From Amorphophallus konjac (lineage: Eukaryota; Streptophyta; Magnoliopsida; Alismatales; Araceae): a stretch of 64,000 bases of DNA. Numbering within the stretch: the first letter of the stretch is position 1; each line of letters starts with the position of its first letter. This document shows, piece by piece, positions 10,401-22,288 of this stretch. Location: assembly GCA_022559845.1 (NCBI GenBank), contig CM040128.1:221821643-221885642 (forward strand). The letters run 5' to 3'. The notes beneath the pieces were generated by a model that worked only from the letters and a program-made list of their open reading frames with translations, ran no database searches and was not told where the DNA came from. A program made the translations under genes and the position numbers.

Positions 10401-10590
10401 TTCTCCCCCTTTTTGATGATGGCAACAAAGTGACAGTGAGTCACCAAGCAAATTTTCTCCCCCTTTGACATAATCAAAAAGAAAGAAAAACATGAGTGTA
10501 AAATGCAGTATGAATGCAGATTTCCCTTAGAACAACCCATTCTCCCCCTGAATGTATAACTCCCCCTGAATTATTTCTCCCCCTTTGAGA
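10401..10590 (-). other. Multiple polypurine tracts before the 3' LTR
   Basis: The tract touching the LTR reads AAAAAGGGGGAGAA on minus (10401-10414). Further AGGGGGAG tracts lie near 10455, 10543, 10561 and 10580. A repeated polypurine tract is a feature of Sireviruses; the one next to the LTR should prime plus-strand DNA synthesis. Confidence 0.75.
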
Positions 10591-12573
10591 AAGAAATATG
10601 AACGGATGAAATAGATAATCAAAAGGTAGGAGGGAAGGAACATGAATAAAAAAGGGGTCACTACACAACAGCTGAAGCATTGGTTCAGAAGGTGAGCATG
10701 ATTATAAACAACTGTTAAAGCATAAGAATCAGCAATATACAGTTTTGAAAAAATTCAAGTTTAACAGTGATAAAGATAGAGTAAAGCAGCTGACCACTGA
10801 AAAAGAGTTATAGACTCCATTTATAGCAGTGAATCTAGGGCACATGGTTTTAATAGATAAGTCAGAAATAATACCCTTTGTGATTAAACATGGAAATTCA
10901 AGAAAGGCAACTTGAATATGTATTGAAAAAAAATAATTTTTACTCAATGACTTTTGATTTCAAAGGGTTACAGTAGTTTGTTTTTCACTTTTTAAATTTT
11001 CAGAAACTGAGCTAAGTGAATAGACTAGTGGCATTTATGCTGTTGACATTAGGTGTACACCTTGATCAGAGGCAGGTACCCCCAGTTACTAGGCATAAAC
11101 TACTAGATCTACTTAGATCAAAACTTACAAGGAATAATTTTCACCTTTGACATTAAGAATACACCTTGATCAGAGGCCAGTATCCCCAGTTACTTGGTGA
11201 AAACTCCCTCTATAGATTTGACCCTATGAACAGAGGTAGTCTGAAGCACTTCATGACTTATGAATTCTCCTGCTTTTTTTTTTGGAGGAGATCACAGTTT
11301 CTCAGTGCAATTCAGCCATTGCTCTGTCACTATGTTCAGCTCTTTACATTGATGATCTTATTTACTGCTGCCCTGATTTCTTTTAGAGTGATTGTTTAAA
11401 AACAGTACACACTCTTATTCACCTTTTCTAGATATTTCCAGTTTAACACATTCAGGCATTAAAAAAACTTTTTCTATTCTAACCATGAGATAGAGATTAA
11501 GAGCTATAAAGGTTTTCTTTTATCTCAAGTTCTGAAGTGCAGACACTTAACTCTTCAATTTATAAAAGTTAAACCTTTGGTTCCTTTCAATTTGCAAGTG
11601 TGATTCTTATAAATGAACAATTACAATAACCACAACTCAATGTACTAAACCAGAAGCAATACTATTATTCAGTGAAAGTGATAGGGAAATGATAGCAATA
11701 GGCATTAAGATCTAAGAGCATATGATGTCAAAGAATATGAATGAATTGAGTGGGGACTAAGAGGAGTGAAAAAGATTCAATGTACTGAACTTAACTCTCA
11801 GCTCCTCTTGACACCAAGATGCAACAATTATGCTATGCAATGCTTTCAACTAATTAAGTGCAAACTATGTAACAATGATACATAAAGCAAGTATGCAATC
11901 ATTTCAAGTTTATGCACCAAGTCATGAACATTTTATCCTTTTTCAGATTTTTCAAATTTAATGATATGCAGTACACTGCTCTATATGAAGACTTGACCCT
12001 TGGTACTTGACGGAGAACCTGGTCTCAAGGACCATCTCACACATAGTAAGAACCTCCAGGCAGATTTTCCTGCCTTTTAGTAACTTACCATTTAATATAC
12101 CAGGGTTATGCAAAGAGATGCAGTGCAAAACAGTCCTATATGCATTGAAAGACTTCCTTGATAGTCATGCAAATGATATATGCAGACATTAGACACATGC
12201 ATTGACTATATGCATTAACTGAATCATTCAAACTCAGTGCAAAATATGCATCAACTACAAAAATTATTGTGCAGTGCATCTAGCATCTTATGTACACAGT
12301 GCAAAAACTGGCAAAGAGAAGAGCATCAGATGTGTGCAGAATTAAATTCAGTAGCTGAGTCTGGAATGCAGACTGATCAGCTAGACAAGAAGAAGACATC
12401 AGAAGTCAAGCAAACAATTCAACAATTTCAAATAATGAGATTTAAACAAGGTGTTCAGAACTAACCTGAAAGGTAGGATCCTGGGGTTTCTCATACTTGA
12501 GTGCCTTGGTTTATTAACCCCTGTTTATTCCTTAACCCAAGGCACACCTGCAAATCATCAAACTATTTTGCAC
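10591..12573. other. Non-coding interior of the Sirevirus-like element
   Basis: AT-rich sequence with no RT, RNase H or integrase wording in any frame. It contains a near repeat of ACACCTTGATCAGAGGC(A/C) (about 11055 and 11161), each followed by AG-TA-CCCCAGTTACT words. Pol appears to have been lost or replaced here. Confidence 0.6.
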
Positions 12574-14676
12574 AAGTAGGCACCCAAGATGTCTTGGGTC
12601 CTGACATGATAGTTACACCTTTGGATGGTGCTCTCCTCATGATCAACACTTTAGAGTCATCTACCCTCTTCAAATAGCAGTTAGCCTTGGAATGTCCTAA
12701 CTGTCCACAATAATAACAAGAGATAATAGATTTCATGTTCTCCTTGTAGACATTAGCATTGGCATGAACTTGGTGTGAGTGAACATTATTAATTCTATTA
12801 TTGACATGGAATTTTTCTTTTCATAACCAGCCAGCCAACAATTAACAGCTCTGTGGCCTAGCTTTCCACAGTTAAAGCATGCAATATGCTGAACTTTTGA
12901 AACAAGAATATTTCCATGAGAAGCATTGTTTACAAGAAATATATTGTAACCAAAATCACTTCCGTTTACAGGGAATTTAACAAATTCAGAGTTAGATTTC
13001 TTTCCCTGAGCATGCCAGCAGTCCTTGACTGTATGGCCATATTTTTCACATTCAAAACATGAAGAATTCATTCTGTCAAAATTCTTATAAAATGCATGTC
13101 TTTTTGCAGTGATTTTAACAGGTTTGGAGTTAAGTGTTCTTCCCTTAGCATGCCAACAATTTGCAACAATATGGCCCAATTTGTCACAATGAAAATATTG
13201 AAGCTTCTTTTTATGAGATGCATGATTTTTAGCATGGAACAGTTTATCATGCATTCTAACAGCAGACATGTCATCTATTTCCATAAGCCTACATTCACGC
13301 ATGAGATGACCTATTTTATGACAATAAAAGTATTGAGACCTTTTGGTTTGAACAGAAGAGGGTTTCTTCATATTAGAATTCCTAGCATGAATTCTATCAG
13401 ATTTTAATTCATCCTTCTTCATGATAAAACAATCAACCATCTCATGACCAAACTTTCCATAGTAAAAACATTTGACATTCTTGACAGTAGATTTGTTGGC
13501 CTGAACTTTCTTAGCATGTTGATTGTTATCATTCTTTTTCAATACTTCCCTTTTCTATTTTATTTTCTTATTCTCTTGATTAGCAGGCATATTTGAAGAA
13601 GAAGCTGAAATGCTAGCTAACTCAGAGCTACGCACAAAGGTTGTGTACAGTCTTTTTCTCTCTTCCTACTTACTGCCTCCATCAGAGACTTTCTTCTTAG
13701 ATCCAGCCTTTAGATTTTCTTTATTCTTAAAAGACTCATATAGAGATTTGTTCAGTTCAGTGATTTCATTTTTGAGAGAAGAAATGAGCATTTCAGAGTT
13801 TGTGATCTTTTCATTGAGTATTACATTAATAGCTTTGTAGCTATCAATCTCTTCTATTAATGTACTCACTCTCTCACACTCATTTTCAAAGGAACTCTTC
13901 CCTTTTTCTAGCATTAAGAGTCTCTCAGACATTTCAGTATTTAGAAACTTTAGCTCTTCATTCTCCTTTCTTATTTGCTCATTCTGAACCCGTTCATTAG
14001 TTAGGATTTGATCATTTCCTAATGAATTCAGCTTATCTTCTAGTTCAGAAATCTTGGCAGTAAATTCATCTTTTACAATTTTCATTAAATTATTCAGCTC
14101 CTTATGTTTGCAAACATGCATCAAACATGCATCAAAAGATTCATTCAGTTTAGAACAATTTTTACAGGGAGCTTTCAAATTTATCTGATCACATTTCTTT
14201 TTCAACCTTTTATTCTCATATTTTAATTTTTCACATCTATTAGAAAGTTCCTCATTTATATTCCATAAATCATCAATCGAGATTTCTTCGGATTCAGATT
14301 CAAAATTTACCTTGGATGAGGCTTCCTCATCATCATTTCCCCGGTTTGCCATCATGCAGCCATCCTCATGTTCGTTATGAGCAGAAATGACTCTGTCATA
14401 TATCTCCTTTCCAGAAGTGCACCTGAGAGCAAAAGGATATATATCAGTATTAATCGCAGCTCTCAAGATATTAAGAATTATGACATAGTCACGGTTCTTT
14501 ATTCTGTCCTCTCTAGACCACTTGGTCTCATCATGAGGTAATTGATGTGAGCCTTTAGATAGTAGACTCCATAGTTTGGGATCAATGGAGTCTACGTACA
14601 CACATAGGCCTCCTAGCCAACTATTGAGGTTAGAACCATCATAAACCGGAGGACGAGCCATTTGGACAGATGACAA
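12574..14676 (-). pseudogene. Sirevirus-like gag: capsid domain, coiled coil, six CCHC knuckles; broken by stops
   Basis: The start at 14676 (MSSVQMARPPVYDGSN) is about 110 bases past the primer binding site; MARPP at 14661 is an equally good start. The first 120 residues are the copia gag (UBN2-like) domain. They are followed by an acidic serine-rich linker and a heptad-rich coiled coil of about 170 residues ending at a stop (13666-13668). After a second stop near 13555 come five knuckles, of which CFECEKYGHTVKDC and CFNCGKLGHRAVNC are intact CCHC. CFYYGKFGHEMVDC and YFYCHKIGHLMREC have lost one Cys. A sixth, CYYCGQLGHSKANC, lies in another frame at about 12690, followed by GPKTSWVP, wording that ends Sirevirus gag. 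The product would coat element RNA. At least two stops and one frame change make this copy inactive. Confidence 0.85.
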
Positions 14677-14786
14677 ACAGATTCAGCGCACAGAACAATT
14701 GACAAGAAATGTACTAGAAGCGAAAAAAAGCACCGAATACAGCAAGATCGGATCTGCAAGTCGTTGGACCCTCTGTGCAGACACCC

Positions 14787-14798
14787 GCTCTGATACCA
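14787..14798 (-). other. Primer binding site of the Sirevirus-like element
   Basis: TGGTATCAGAGC on minus, two bases from the LTR end (CCCAACA). Complementary to the initiator-Met tRNA 3' end. Confidence 0.9.
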
Positions 14799-14800
14799 AG

Positions 14801-17038
14801 TGTTGGGTTCGGTGCGGTGGATTCAGAGGGGGGTGAATGAATCCCTCTCTAAAAATTTTGCCTAATTAAAATCTATAAACACTCAGAGATGTGAATAGGA
14901 AACAAATTCAGTTCTACGGACTCTCAATACCATAATCAAACACAGAGTGTGTAATCAAACCATATCGCCCCTATGCATTCATCTAGCGGAAGCATATACA
15001 GAAATCAAACCACTGCACAGAGGATTTTTAAGGTGGTTCGGTCCTCCAGACCTACGTCCACCCCACACTCCAACTAGAGTGTGGATTCCGCTGACTAACA
15101 GCTTGAACCGCTAGGCCTCACAGCTTGCGTACATCAGCTGAGCATCACAGCTTGCTTCCGCTGGGCAATATAGCTTAGTCATCCGCTGACTCACAGCTTG
15201 ACCGCTGGGGACTACAGCTTAACCCGACCAGTGGAATCCTTCACTGTAAACGCTGAGCTTCACAGCTTGCTCCGCTGGGCAATATAGCTTAGCCATCCGA
15301 GGTATCCACCTCGCTGCTGTGCATCACAGCTTGCACTGCTGGCAAACAGCTTGAAGAAAGGTTTGAAAAGAAAACACAAAACAGGAAACAATCAGCGACT
15401 GAAAGCTAAAAATGAAGCACAAACAATATGGCTCTCAACAGAGCTGACTGGCCTGGATTTGATCCACGGTCCAGTGAGGATAGATCTTTGAATGAAGCTT
15501 CTCTCTGCCCCTCCTTTCTTTTCTTCTTACTGTCTACTCTCCTCTCAGCTCTTCTTCTTCTTCCGATCACTCTGTCTCTCTTTCTTTCTCTTTCTCTTCT
15601 TCACTCTTTTTCTTTCTCTTCCTCTTCTTCTGGATCGTGCAGGCACTCACTGCTTCTGCTCTTCTGCTTCAGCTCTCACAGCTTCGATCACGATCAGTCT
15701 TCTTCTGAGGAAGAAGCTTCGTATATATAGCAGCAGTAAACAGATAGGGCGTGTGCTCTCCATGATTCCCGCCCAAACGCCTTGACCACGTGGCAGCCTT
15801 TCAGCAAGCTTCAATACACGTGTCACGATCCTGGTACTCCCCTTATCCTCGGATCACGTGCCTTCATTAAGCTCCTCGAGTAACAGTTCTGTTAGAACAG
15901 ACGAGGATGCACTGAGTTAATTCAGAAAGTAATGTACAGACTTTGTTTTGAACGATGCACAATGCATAGTGTATGGACTTAATAGCACATGCTGCAGTAT
16001 GCATATGGTGAAGTATGTACATTGACGATGAATGCTCAGGCATGCCAAATGAATGTATAGACTCTGCGTGCAATGTAAAAACAATGTGCAGACTTAGAAT
16101 GCATGCATGCGGCATCGATGTACAAACTTGTGGTGTGTAATGCAGTATACATATTCAAAGTATGTACATTGAATATGAGTGCCCTGACATGCCAATCGAA
16201 TGTGTAGACTCATCATACAGTAATGTGCAGACTTGCTAGCAAGCAATGTGCTGACTATGCCATGAATGTATAGACTTATGTGTTGTGCAACAGACAATGT
16301 ATAGACTTTGCATATGCACATGAGACACTGAGTGAGACGCAGGATGCACTGGCTGTACAGACTTAGCCACGAGCTGAGCTATCGGATGTATAAACTTTGC
16401 TCAATTCAGCTGGTGGATGTACAGACTTGAGATGAATGCATGAAAAAGCCGAAGTACAGACTTGCCAAAGGAGTTATGCATGAGCAGGAAATCAATGTAT
16501 AAACTTTATGTGCAGAATGTACAGACTTGCTGAATGCACTGACTTGACTTTGCACTGACTTGCACAGAGACGCTAAGTGAGACGATGCAATGTATAGACT
16601 TAGCCGATGGACTTGCACAGAGACGCTAAGTGAGACGATGCAATGTATAGACTTAGCCGATGCAATGTTCACACGACCTTAGACGCTAAGTGAGACGGTG
16701 TAATGTATAGACTTAGTCAAGACGTCGTGAGCAACTGGACGATGTACAGGCTTGAGCTAAGCAAGGGCTGTACAGACTTTAAGTGCGTGAAGCACACGAT
16801 GTATAGACTCTGTATGAATGTGGCGTACAAATAGATGCTGTGCAGACTTGAGACATGTATGGACATAACTACTCGCACCAGTAATGGAATGTATAGACTT
16901 TGAATACATGATGGCGAGTGCACTGACTATGATGAATGCAATGTATGCTAACCACAATGACAGGCTCACTGTGATACTCTCACTGTGTTGCTATCATCAA
17001 AACAAAATAGCATATGCTTGTGCCTAAGGGGCAGAACA
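14801..17038 (-). repeat. 5' LTR of the Sirevirus-like element
   Basis: 2238 bp, starting TGTTCTGCCCCTTAGG and ending CCGAACCCAACA in sense. It is highly similar to the left LTR but has many substitutions and an extra copy of a 45-bp-class segment (GACTTGCACAGAGACGCTAA, at about 16558 and 16610). The differences between the two LTRs mean the insertion is not recent. Confidence 0.9.
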
Positions 17039-17379
17039 GGGACGACATGAGACTCGACTCGTACTTGTTGTGAACCTTGGACTCTCGGTGATGACGCGAC
17101 CCAAAAATGACGCGACCTACGATGACACAAATGGCTCGGCACCTAACGTGGTTCCTGAAGAGGCGAACGTGCCGCAAGCAAGAAGTACTCGCTCACGATC
17201 GTCCCCAGTGAGGGAAACGTGTCGATCTGTACGGTTGAGAAACCGGCATTGAGTCTCGGGTGGTCAGCTCACCCTCGTGCTCAGAATGAGTCACGGGACG
17301 GGTCTCGTACTCACCTGTCACAACGGTGATTAAAAATGAACTAGCTAGGAAATAAACTACTCACATGTAGCGGCATATA
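17039..17379 (-). repeat. LTR of element A, fragment 2
   Basis: Between the Sirevirus-like element and the first RNase H retrocopy. On minus it contains CTCATGTCGTCCC, which joins to GCATCA at 8209-8204 when the insertion is ignored. Its inner end CATGTAGCGGCATATA (17364-17379) is the left target-site duplication of the retrocopy. Confidence 0.6.
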
Positions 17380-17540
17380 TATATTTTTTTAATCAAAAAC
17401 AAGGGCTTTAGGAGTTGCAGCCGGTCGAGTGCATCCTCCCCTAGTAGGGGATGATGTTCTCACTCCCCCAGGCAGAAACCCAAGGCCGAGAAATTTTATT
17501 GATATAAATTGTACTTACAAGAGGAGTGGGAAAAACCCTG

Positions 17541-17801
17541 TTAGCAACCTTGAAACAAGAAGTTTCTAACTAAGAGGGGCAATGCCGAAAGACAAAAGCT
17601 GCCCCTGGGATTAGAAAACTCTAACACTACCACTGGAACGACTGTCCAGCTGAACATTAGCTTGGCATTTTTTGGGGAGGTCTTCAATAGTTGCGAAGAG
17701 GTTGTTGTCTGCAGTCTTGCAAGCGTGGGAGGCCAGCAAATCGGCGACTCGATTGGCTTCACGATAGATGTGTGTCGTAGTAGCCTTCTGGACAGTAAGG
17801 A
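17541..17801 (-). pseudogene. RNase H C-terminal half (LINE-type), downstream of solo LTR
   Basis: The minus strand reads TVQKATTTHIYREANRVADL, then LASHACKTADNNLFATIEDL, continuing the RNase H fold whose first half is at 20722-20396. HIYREANRVADLLA carries the last catalytic Asp of the plant LINE-type RNase H (RVT_3). The exact stop is uncertain because the copy is old. Confidence 0.75.
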
Positions 17802-20395
17802 TGATGAGGACATCACTCGCGACTCCCTATGGCTTGGCACTTCCCTCCCATCCGGGGGCAGCTAGGAGCCGTCCTTCATCCGGAGTGGATCTTATTATCT
17901 ATCCCTAGGTCACTGTGTGGTTTTTCCCTTTTATTTGAGTCATTATCATGTACTTTTGTCTTTTATTTGAGTCTTAAAACCTAGGTTTTTAATTAATTGT
18001 CCTTAGTTGAGTCACATGAGTAGTTGTGCTTGTTAATGGGCCCATGCCATTGGGCTAGGCCCATGGGCGCACCCCCCCTTCCCCTTGGCTTTTGTGTTAG
18101 TGTGTGATATGTCAAGGACCTATGTGTAAAAGGGGTTTTCCCTATAAATAGGGCCCTAACCCCTCCTATTGTGGTTAATGAGATATTGAACAGAAAATTG
18201 CCACTTGAGTGCCTCTCTCTCTCCCACTAGTTCTCTCCCTCTCTCTCTAGTTCTCTCCCTCTCTCTAAAATTCGTAATCCCCTCTCTCTCCTCCCTAATC
18301 ACCTTTCTTTAAGACCCCTCCCCCTTCCCTATACACTCATTCAATTCCCCCTCCAACCCCTAGGTGGAAACCCCTTCCCCTAGGCACCTTTCCACCTTCC
18401 AAAGCACCCTTTCACCTTCCCAAGGCATCCCTCCCCCTTCCCCAAACAACCTTCCACCTCCCAAGGGCCCTTTCCCCTCCCCAAGAAGCCCCTTCACCTC
18501 CCTAGGTCGACCATACCACCCCCCCCTCCTCCCAAGTTCGCTCCAAGCCACCCCTTCCCTCTTCCCCTCTTGCTAAGGCCGATCCACCACCATCTTCCCC
18601 TCTTCTCCTTGCTAGTCTGCAGGTAGCAGAAGAAGGTACGACTTGCAGAAGCTTCCCCGGATTCACACGGCGACATCCAGAGGTGTATCATACCTTTCTG
18701 GAAAGGGCGTCCAGTCGTCTTCGCAGGCGAGGTGATCTCGTCCCGTTCCGAGTTTGGGGCTGTCCGGGAGAGACAATCTCCCCCGACTGCGCAGAGCTCC
18801 ATCAGCAGAGTTCCTGAAGCCTGTTCAACGCTACACCACGGCCGACGGTGCAAGATTCAAGCCACAAGCTCTTCTACAAATATCTTCCTCCACCGGCCCT
18901 CTTTCTGGATCAAGAAGCGGAACTGCGTTCGCCATCCGGAGGTCAGAGTTCTGGTCTTTCTCCCTCGACTGGTCGGGTCTGTCTCCCACAGTGGGCAGTG
19001 ACCTGCCGCCACTACTCGGCATCCCCCAGTCCACCCCGACCACGGACGGCCTCCCCGTCAGTTTTGCAGCACCGAGGGATTGTCCAAGGTTCCATAAACT
19101 CTAACGGCTCGAGATTCGGCATCCGGGAGCGGCCGAGACAACTTCTGCAATCCACCGTCCGTTTCTGGTAGCCGCTGTGACCAGATTCTGCAGCCCGGTT
19201 CGTTACTGCACCACGGCTAACCGTGGAGGAATCAGGCTGAATTCGCTTCTTCAAAATTCTTCCTCCATCCGTCCACGACCAGAAGCAAGAAACGGAACGA
19301 CATTCGGCATCCAGGAGCCATATTTCCAAATTTTCTCCCACAGTCGCGCGGGTCTGTCTCCTGCAGTCTGCAGCGACCAGGTCCTACTCAACGGCGCCCC
19401 CTGTCCACCCCGACCTCAGAAGGTGTTGCCGTCAGTTTTGCTGTGCAGAAGCTTTGTTCGCGGATCCAGCGACTCTGACGGTTCGTGAATCGGCGTCCAG
19501 GAGCGACCGGGGTAACTTCTGCAACAGGCAGACAGAAACAAGGAGTCCCCCGTCCCAGGTTCTGCAGCTCTACTCAGATCTCCACTGCGACCACCCACGA
19601 CGTCAGAATAAATCGAAATAAATCAGGAGCACTCAGGTTCTAGTTACGAGAAGATCCCCTTTGGGCTCGTCATCGGCAAAATTTCGAGCCGAGATCTACA
19701 GGGACTACACCAACCGCCTATCAGCATCCACAGCCAGCGGACCTAGTTGGAAGCGGTTGCCCACCGTGAGCTACAAAGCTTTTCTCACCCCCTCGCCTGG
19801 CCGGCTTACCGCCCCTCCCTGTGGGAGGTAGTGTTTGTTTGTAATCACTTAATTCCCACCCCCGAGATCACCCTCCTGCGCGAGGTGTAGTGCTTGTACT
19901 GTTAAGCAGGTTCGAAGCTTCATCGGCGCAGTGTGCGGGGAATCACACTTCCCCGCTCGCCCTCGTCTCCGACCGGGGTTGGTTTCTTCAAACCAACCAG
20001 GTGAGCCTACTACCCTTGCTTCCTTCACTTGTTCATTTAATATCCGCGACGCTTATCCGCCGGTAGGAGAGTGAGTGCCCGATCCCGGCGCCACCTTTCA
20101 GTGTGGTCACCGTGGCTATAAGTGAGCGAGTGATCCCGTGCCCTCAAGGCATCCGGCCACCCTTGTTTTTGGGCGTTCAAACCTTCGGGAGGGATAATTA
20201 AAGTGGTGTTGGTCCTCTATCCAACCAGGGGCTATCTCCATCACCTCGACTCGGCATCATCGAGTCACCACGGGAATCGCGTGCGCACGGTGCGTTAGTA
20301 GCTTCAACATAGTCTCGGCGCCCTTTGAATGTGATTGCGAATTAGGTCCTAAGTTTGTATTTGCTTGCTGCATTTTCCATAGTGGTGTCACATCA
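17802..20395 (+). mobile_element. Solo LTR of a Tekay-like chromovirus, TSD AAGGA
   Basis: 2594 bp, starting TGATGAGGACATCAC and ending GTGTCACATCA. AAGGA flanks both sides (17797-17801 and 20396-20400), inside the RNase H reading frame. There is no internal region, so it arose by recombination between two LTRs. The first 64 bases read DEDITRDSLWLGTSLP, the C-terminal tail of the chromovirus polyprotein. A TATA box CCTATAAATAGGG lies at 18141-18153. A diverged relative in reverse is at 50531-52883. Confidence 0.88.
18143..18150 (+). promoter_or_regulatory. TATA box of solo LTR
   Basis: CCTATAAATAGGGCC, about 340 bases into the LTR, followed by CT-rich leader sequence (18190-18300). Confidence 0.6.
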
Positions 20396-20722
20396 AAGGA
20401 GGTGTAAGACTTCGTGCCACCAGTGAAGAGTACTCCAGGCGGGGCAGACATTACTGTTAATAGAGTGAACAAGGGCCGCAGAATCAGATTGGATTGTAGA
20501 TAACGGGATACCATACTCAGCTGCCAGCCGCAGACCATCACAAAGGGCCCGACATTCAGCAACAATGCTAGTGCCAGTGCCATAGAAGTGAGCAAAACCC
20601 AGGATCATCTCCCCCCTGTGGTCTCTGATGCAACCTCCTCCCCCGCAAAAGCCGTGGCTACCTTTACACGCCCCATCAACGTTGAGACAGAAGCCATCCA
20701 GAGGCGGGATCCATCTAATCAA
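20396..20722 (-). pseudogene. RNase H N-terminal half (LINE-type), upstream of solo LTR
   Basis: Begins MIRWIPPLDGFCLNVDGACK. It carries three of the four RNase H acidic residues: Asp in NVDGA, Glu in VAECRAL and Asp in QSDSAAL. It ends WWHEVLHLL at the solo LTR junction. With the C-terminal half it would make a whole RNase H domain with nothing upstream, hence no RT or endonuclease. Confidence 0.8.
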
Positions 20723-20723
20723 T

Positions 20724-22288
20724 CATGCAACGGCATATAGAACTTATACTAAATAAGCAAATAAGATGAATGAGGAGGCGAGTGTACCTCCATGCTCGGG
20801 GCGTGGGGAAGATGTCTCGGCCAAGATCCGTAACTCCTGGTACAGTAGTAAAATTTAATTACAGCAGTGATTTTTATTGTCCACACCACGAAGGGAGGTA
20901 AAGGGCTACACAATGACACCGGGAGCACCGAACTTGGGTTGGCGGGCAACAAGGTTGCGGGTTCCGGGCGATGGCGAGCAGCGGCTTCGGATCTGCAATT
21001 TGCTGGCCAGCAAGACAGCGAACAATGGCGTCCAAAGGGACATCGACCACCGGGGACCTTCTGAAGGCGGAGGCTCACCGGGACGATGGCGGAGGGTCCC
21101 TGGTCGACTCCTGGGAGTGGTGATTTCTGATTCTACTCCGGTGTATTTTCCAAGGGATTTGTATGGTCACCTTCCTTGCTGGCCGGGTTCGGAGCAGGAC
21201 TGCGCGCTTCCACGAAAACGGCCGCCACGACCAGATCCGGTGTCGGATTGGGGCGAAATTAGCACCGTTGCGAAGAGCACTTAGAGGGATTCGACATACT
21301 TGAAACTCAGGTCCATCCAACGGTTAGATTAGAAATGAAAACCTATGCAACACTGTGGTTGGTTCTGGCACAAAAAATAGATCTGGCAGGACATATCGGG
21401 TACTGCCTGATTTTGGGGTTTGACTGAAGGGGAAATGGTGGAGTTAGGACATGGGGATTTTATGGGAGAGAGGGGGGAAAGTGATGATTACGCAAACAAT
21501 TTTTTGTAATTTTATGCCAAGGTTTGGGGGTGGGAAAAATAGATTACCAGGTGACTATCTCGCAGATCTGCACACAGGTAGACTGTTCGAGGGGGAATTT
21601 AGTGACTGAGAGGAGGGCTTAACGGTGGAGAATCGACACAGAAATTGAACTGGAGGTGGAGAACTACAAACGGAAGAGGCCCTCAAAAGATGAAGACGAT
21701 CTGACGGTCGGATCTTCGGTACCAATTTTTTTACTGAGCTTCTATCCAGAAATCCCAAAATTTAGGACAGCAGAGTGCAAGCCGGGTTATGGTGGCTCGA
21801 CGGCGGCATGGACGGCGGCGGCGGCGGTCGATTGCAGCAGACAGAGGAAGAGAAGGAGAGGAAGATCACTCAGAAATATGAGGGTTTCAGCCTGAACTAG
21901 CAAGAACAAGAGAGAGAGGGGGGGTGCGCCCATGGCTTTCCTTCAGTATTTCTTCATTAATTTTCATCAAAATGACACAAGAGATACTATATACTAAACT
22001 CTAGACCTAGGCTAATGACCTAAGATACCCTTGGTCAAGGGGGCATAATGGGGAAGGGAGATAAAATGGGAATAAATAATTCCCACAAGGGGACAAGAGA
22101 GGGGGGCGCCCCGCTCTCCAAGTCAACAAAAGAGGCTTGGTTATTTTATCCCCCTTGGACCATATTCTATTCCCTTGGACCATAATAAACCCAAAATATA
22201 AATATTTGGTGAATATTCTCTCATTGACCCAAATTAAACCCAAAATAAAAAATACACACCAACTATAATCCAAATACAAACCAAATAC
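20724..22288 (-). repeat. LTR of element A, fragment 3
   Basis: Lies between the two RNase H retrocopies. The minus strand carries a TATA-like word (TATATAGTATCTC, about 21983-21995), as expected of an LTR promoter, and a purine/pyrimidine-rich leader. Small open frames within it (such as 20749-21280 or 21656-21895) have no recognisable domains. Confidence 0.6.

Larger units (their letters stand above)
8215..17038 (-). mobile_element. Sirevirus-like gag-only LTR retrotransposon, complete with TSD
   Basis: Two direct LTRs (8215-10400 and 14801-17038) flank an internal region with a primer binding site next to the right LTR and a purine tract next to the left LTR, so the element is transcribed on minus. 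GGGAC occurs on both sides (8210-8214 and 17039-17043). The inside codes only for gag; about 2.2 kb between gag and the purine tract has no pol homology. It is therefore a non-autonomous copia element of the terminal-repeat-with-GAG kind. It sits inside the LTR of element A. Confidence 0.9.
17380..20723 (-). mobile_element. Short LINE-type retrocopy with only an RNase H domain, split by a solo LTR
   Basis: Flanked by CATGTAGCGGCATATA (17364-17379) and CATGCAACGGCATATA (20724-20739), which differ at 2 of 16 bases. A T-run at 17384-17390 on plus is the poly(A) tail of a minus-strand insertion. Excluding the solo LTR, the body is about 745 bp and encodes only RNase H. An AATAAA signal lies on minus near 17500. 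Confidence 0.75.

Noticed and set aside
13096..13407. Plus-strand ORF of 103 residues opposite the zinc-knuckle region
   Set aside because: Antisense shadow of the Sirevirus-like gag, whose knuckles explain the conserved wording on minus.
17070..17252. Small plus ORF between the Sirevirus-like element and the first retrocopy
   Set aside because: It lies in a fragment of the LTR of element A; no domain and no conserved start.
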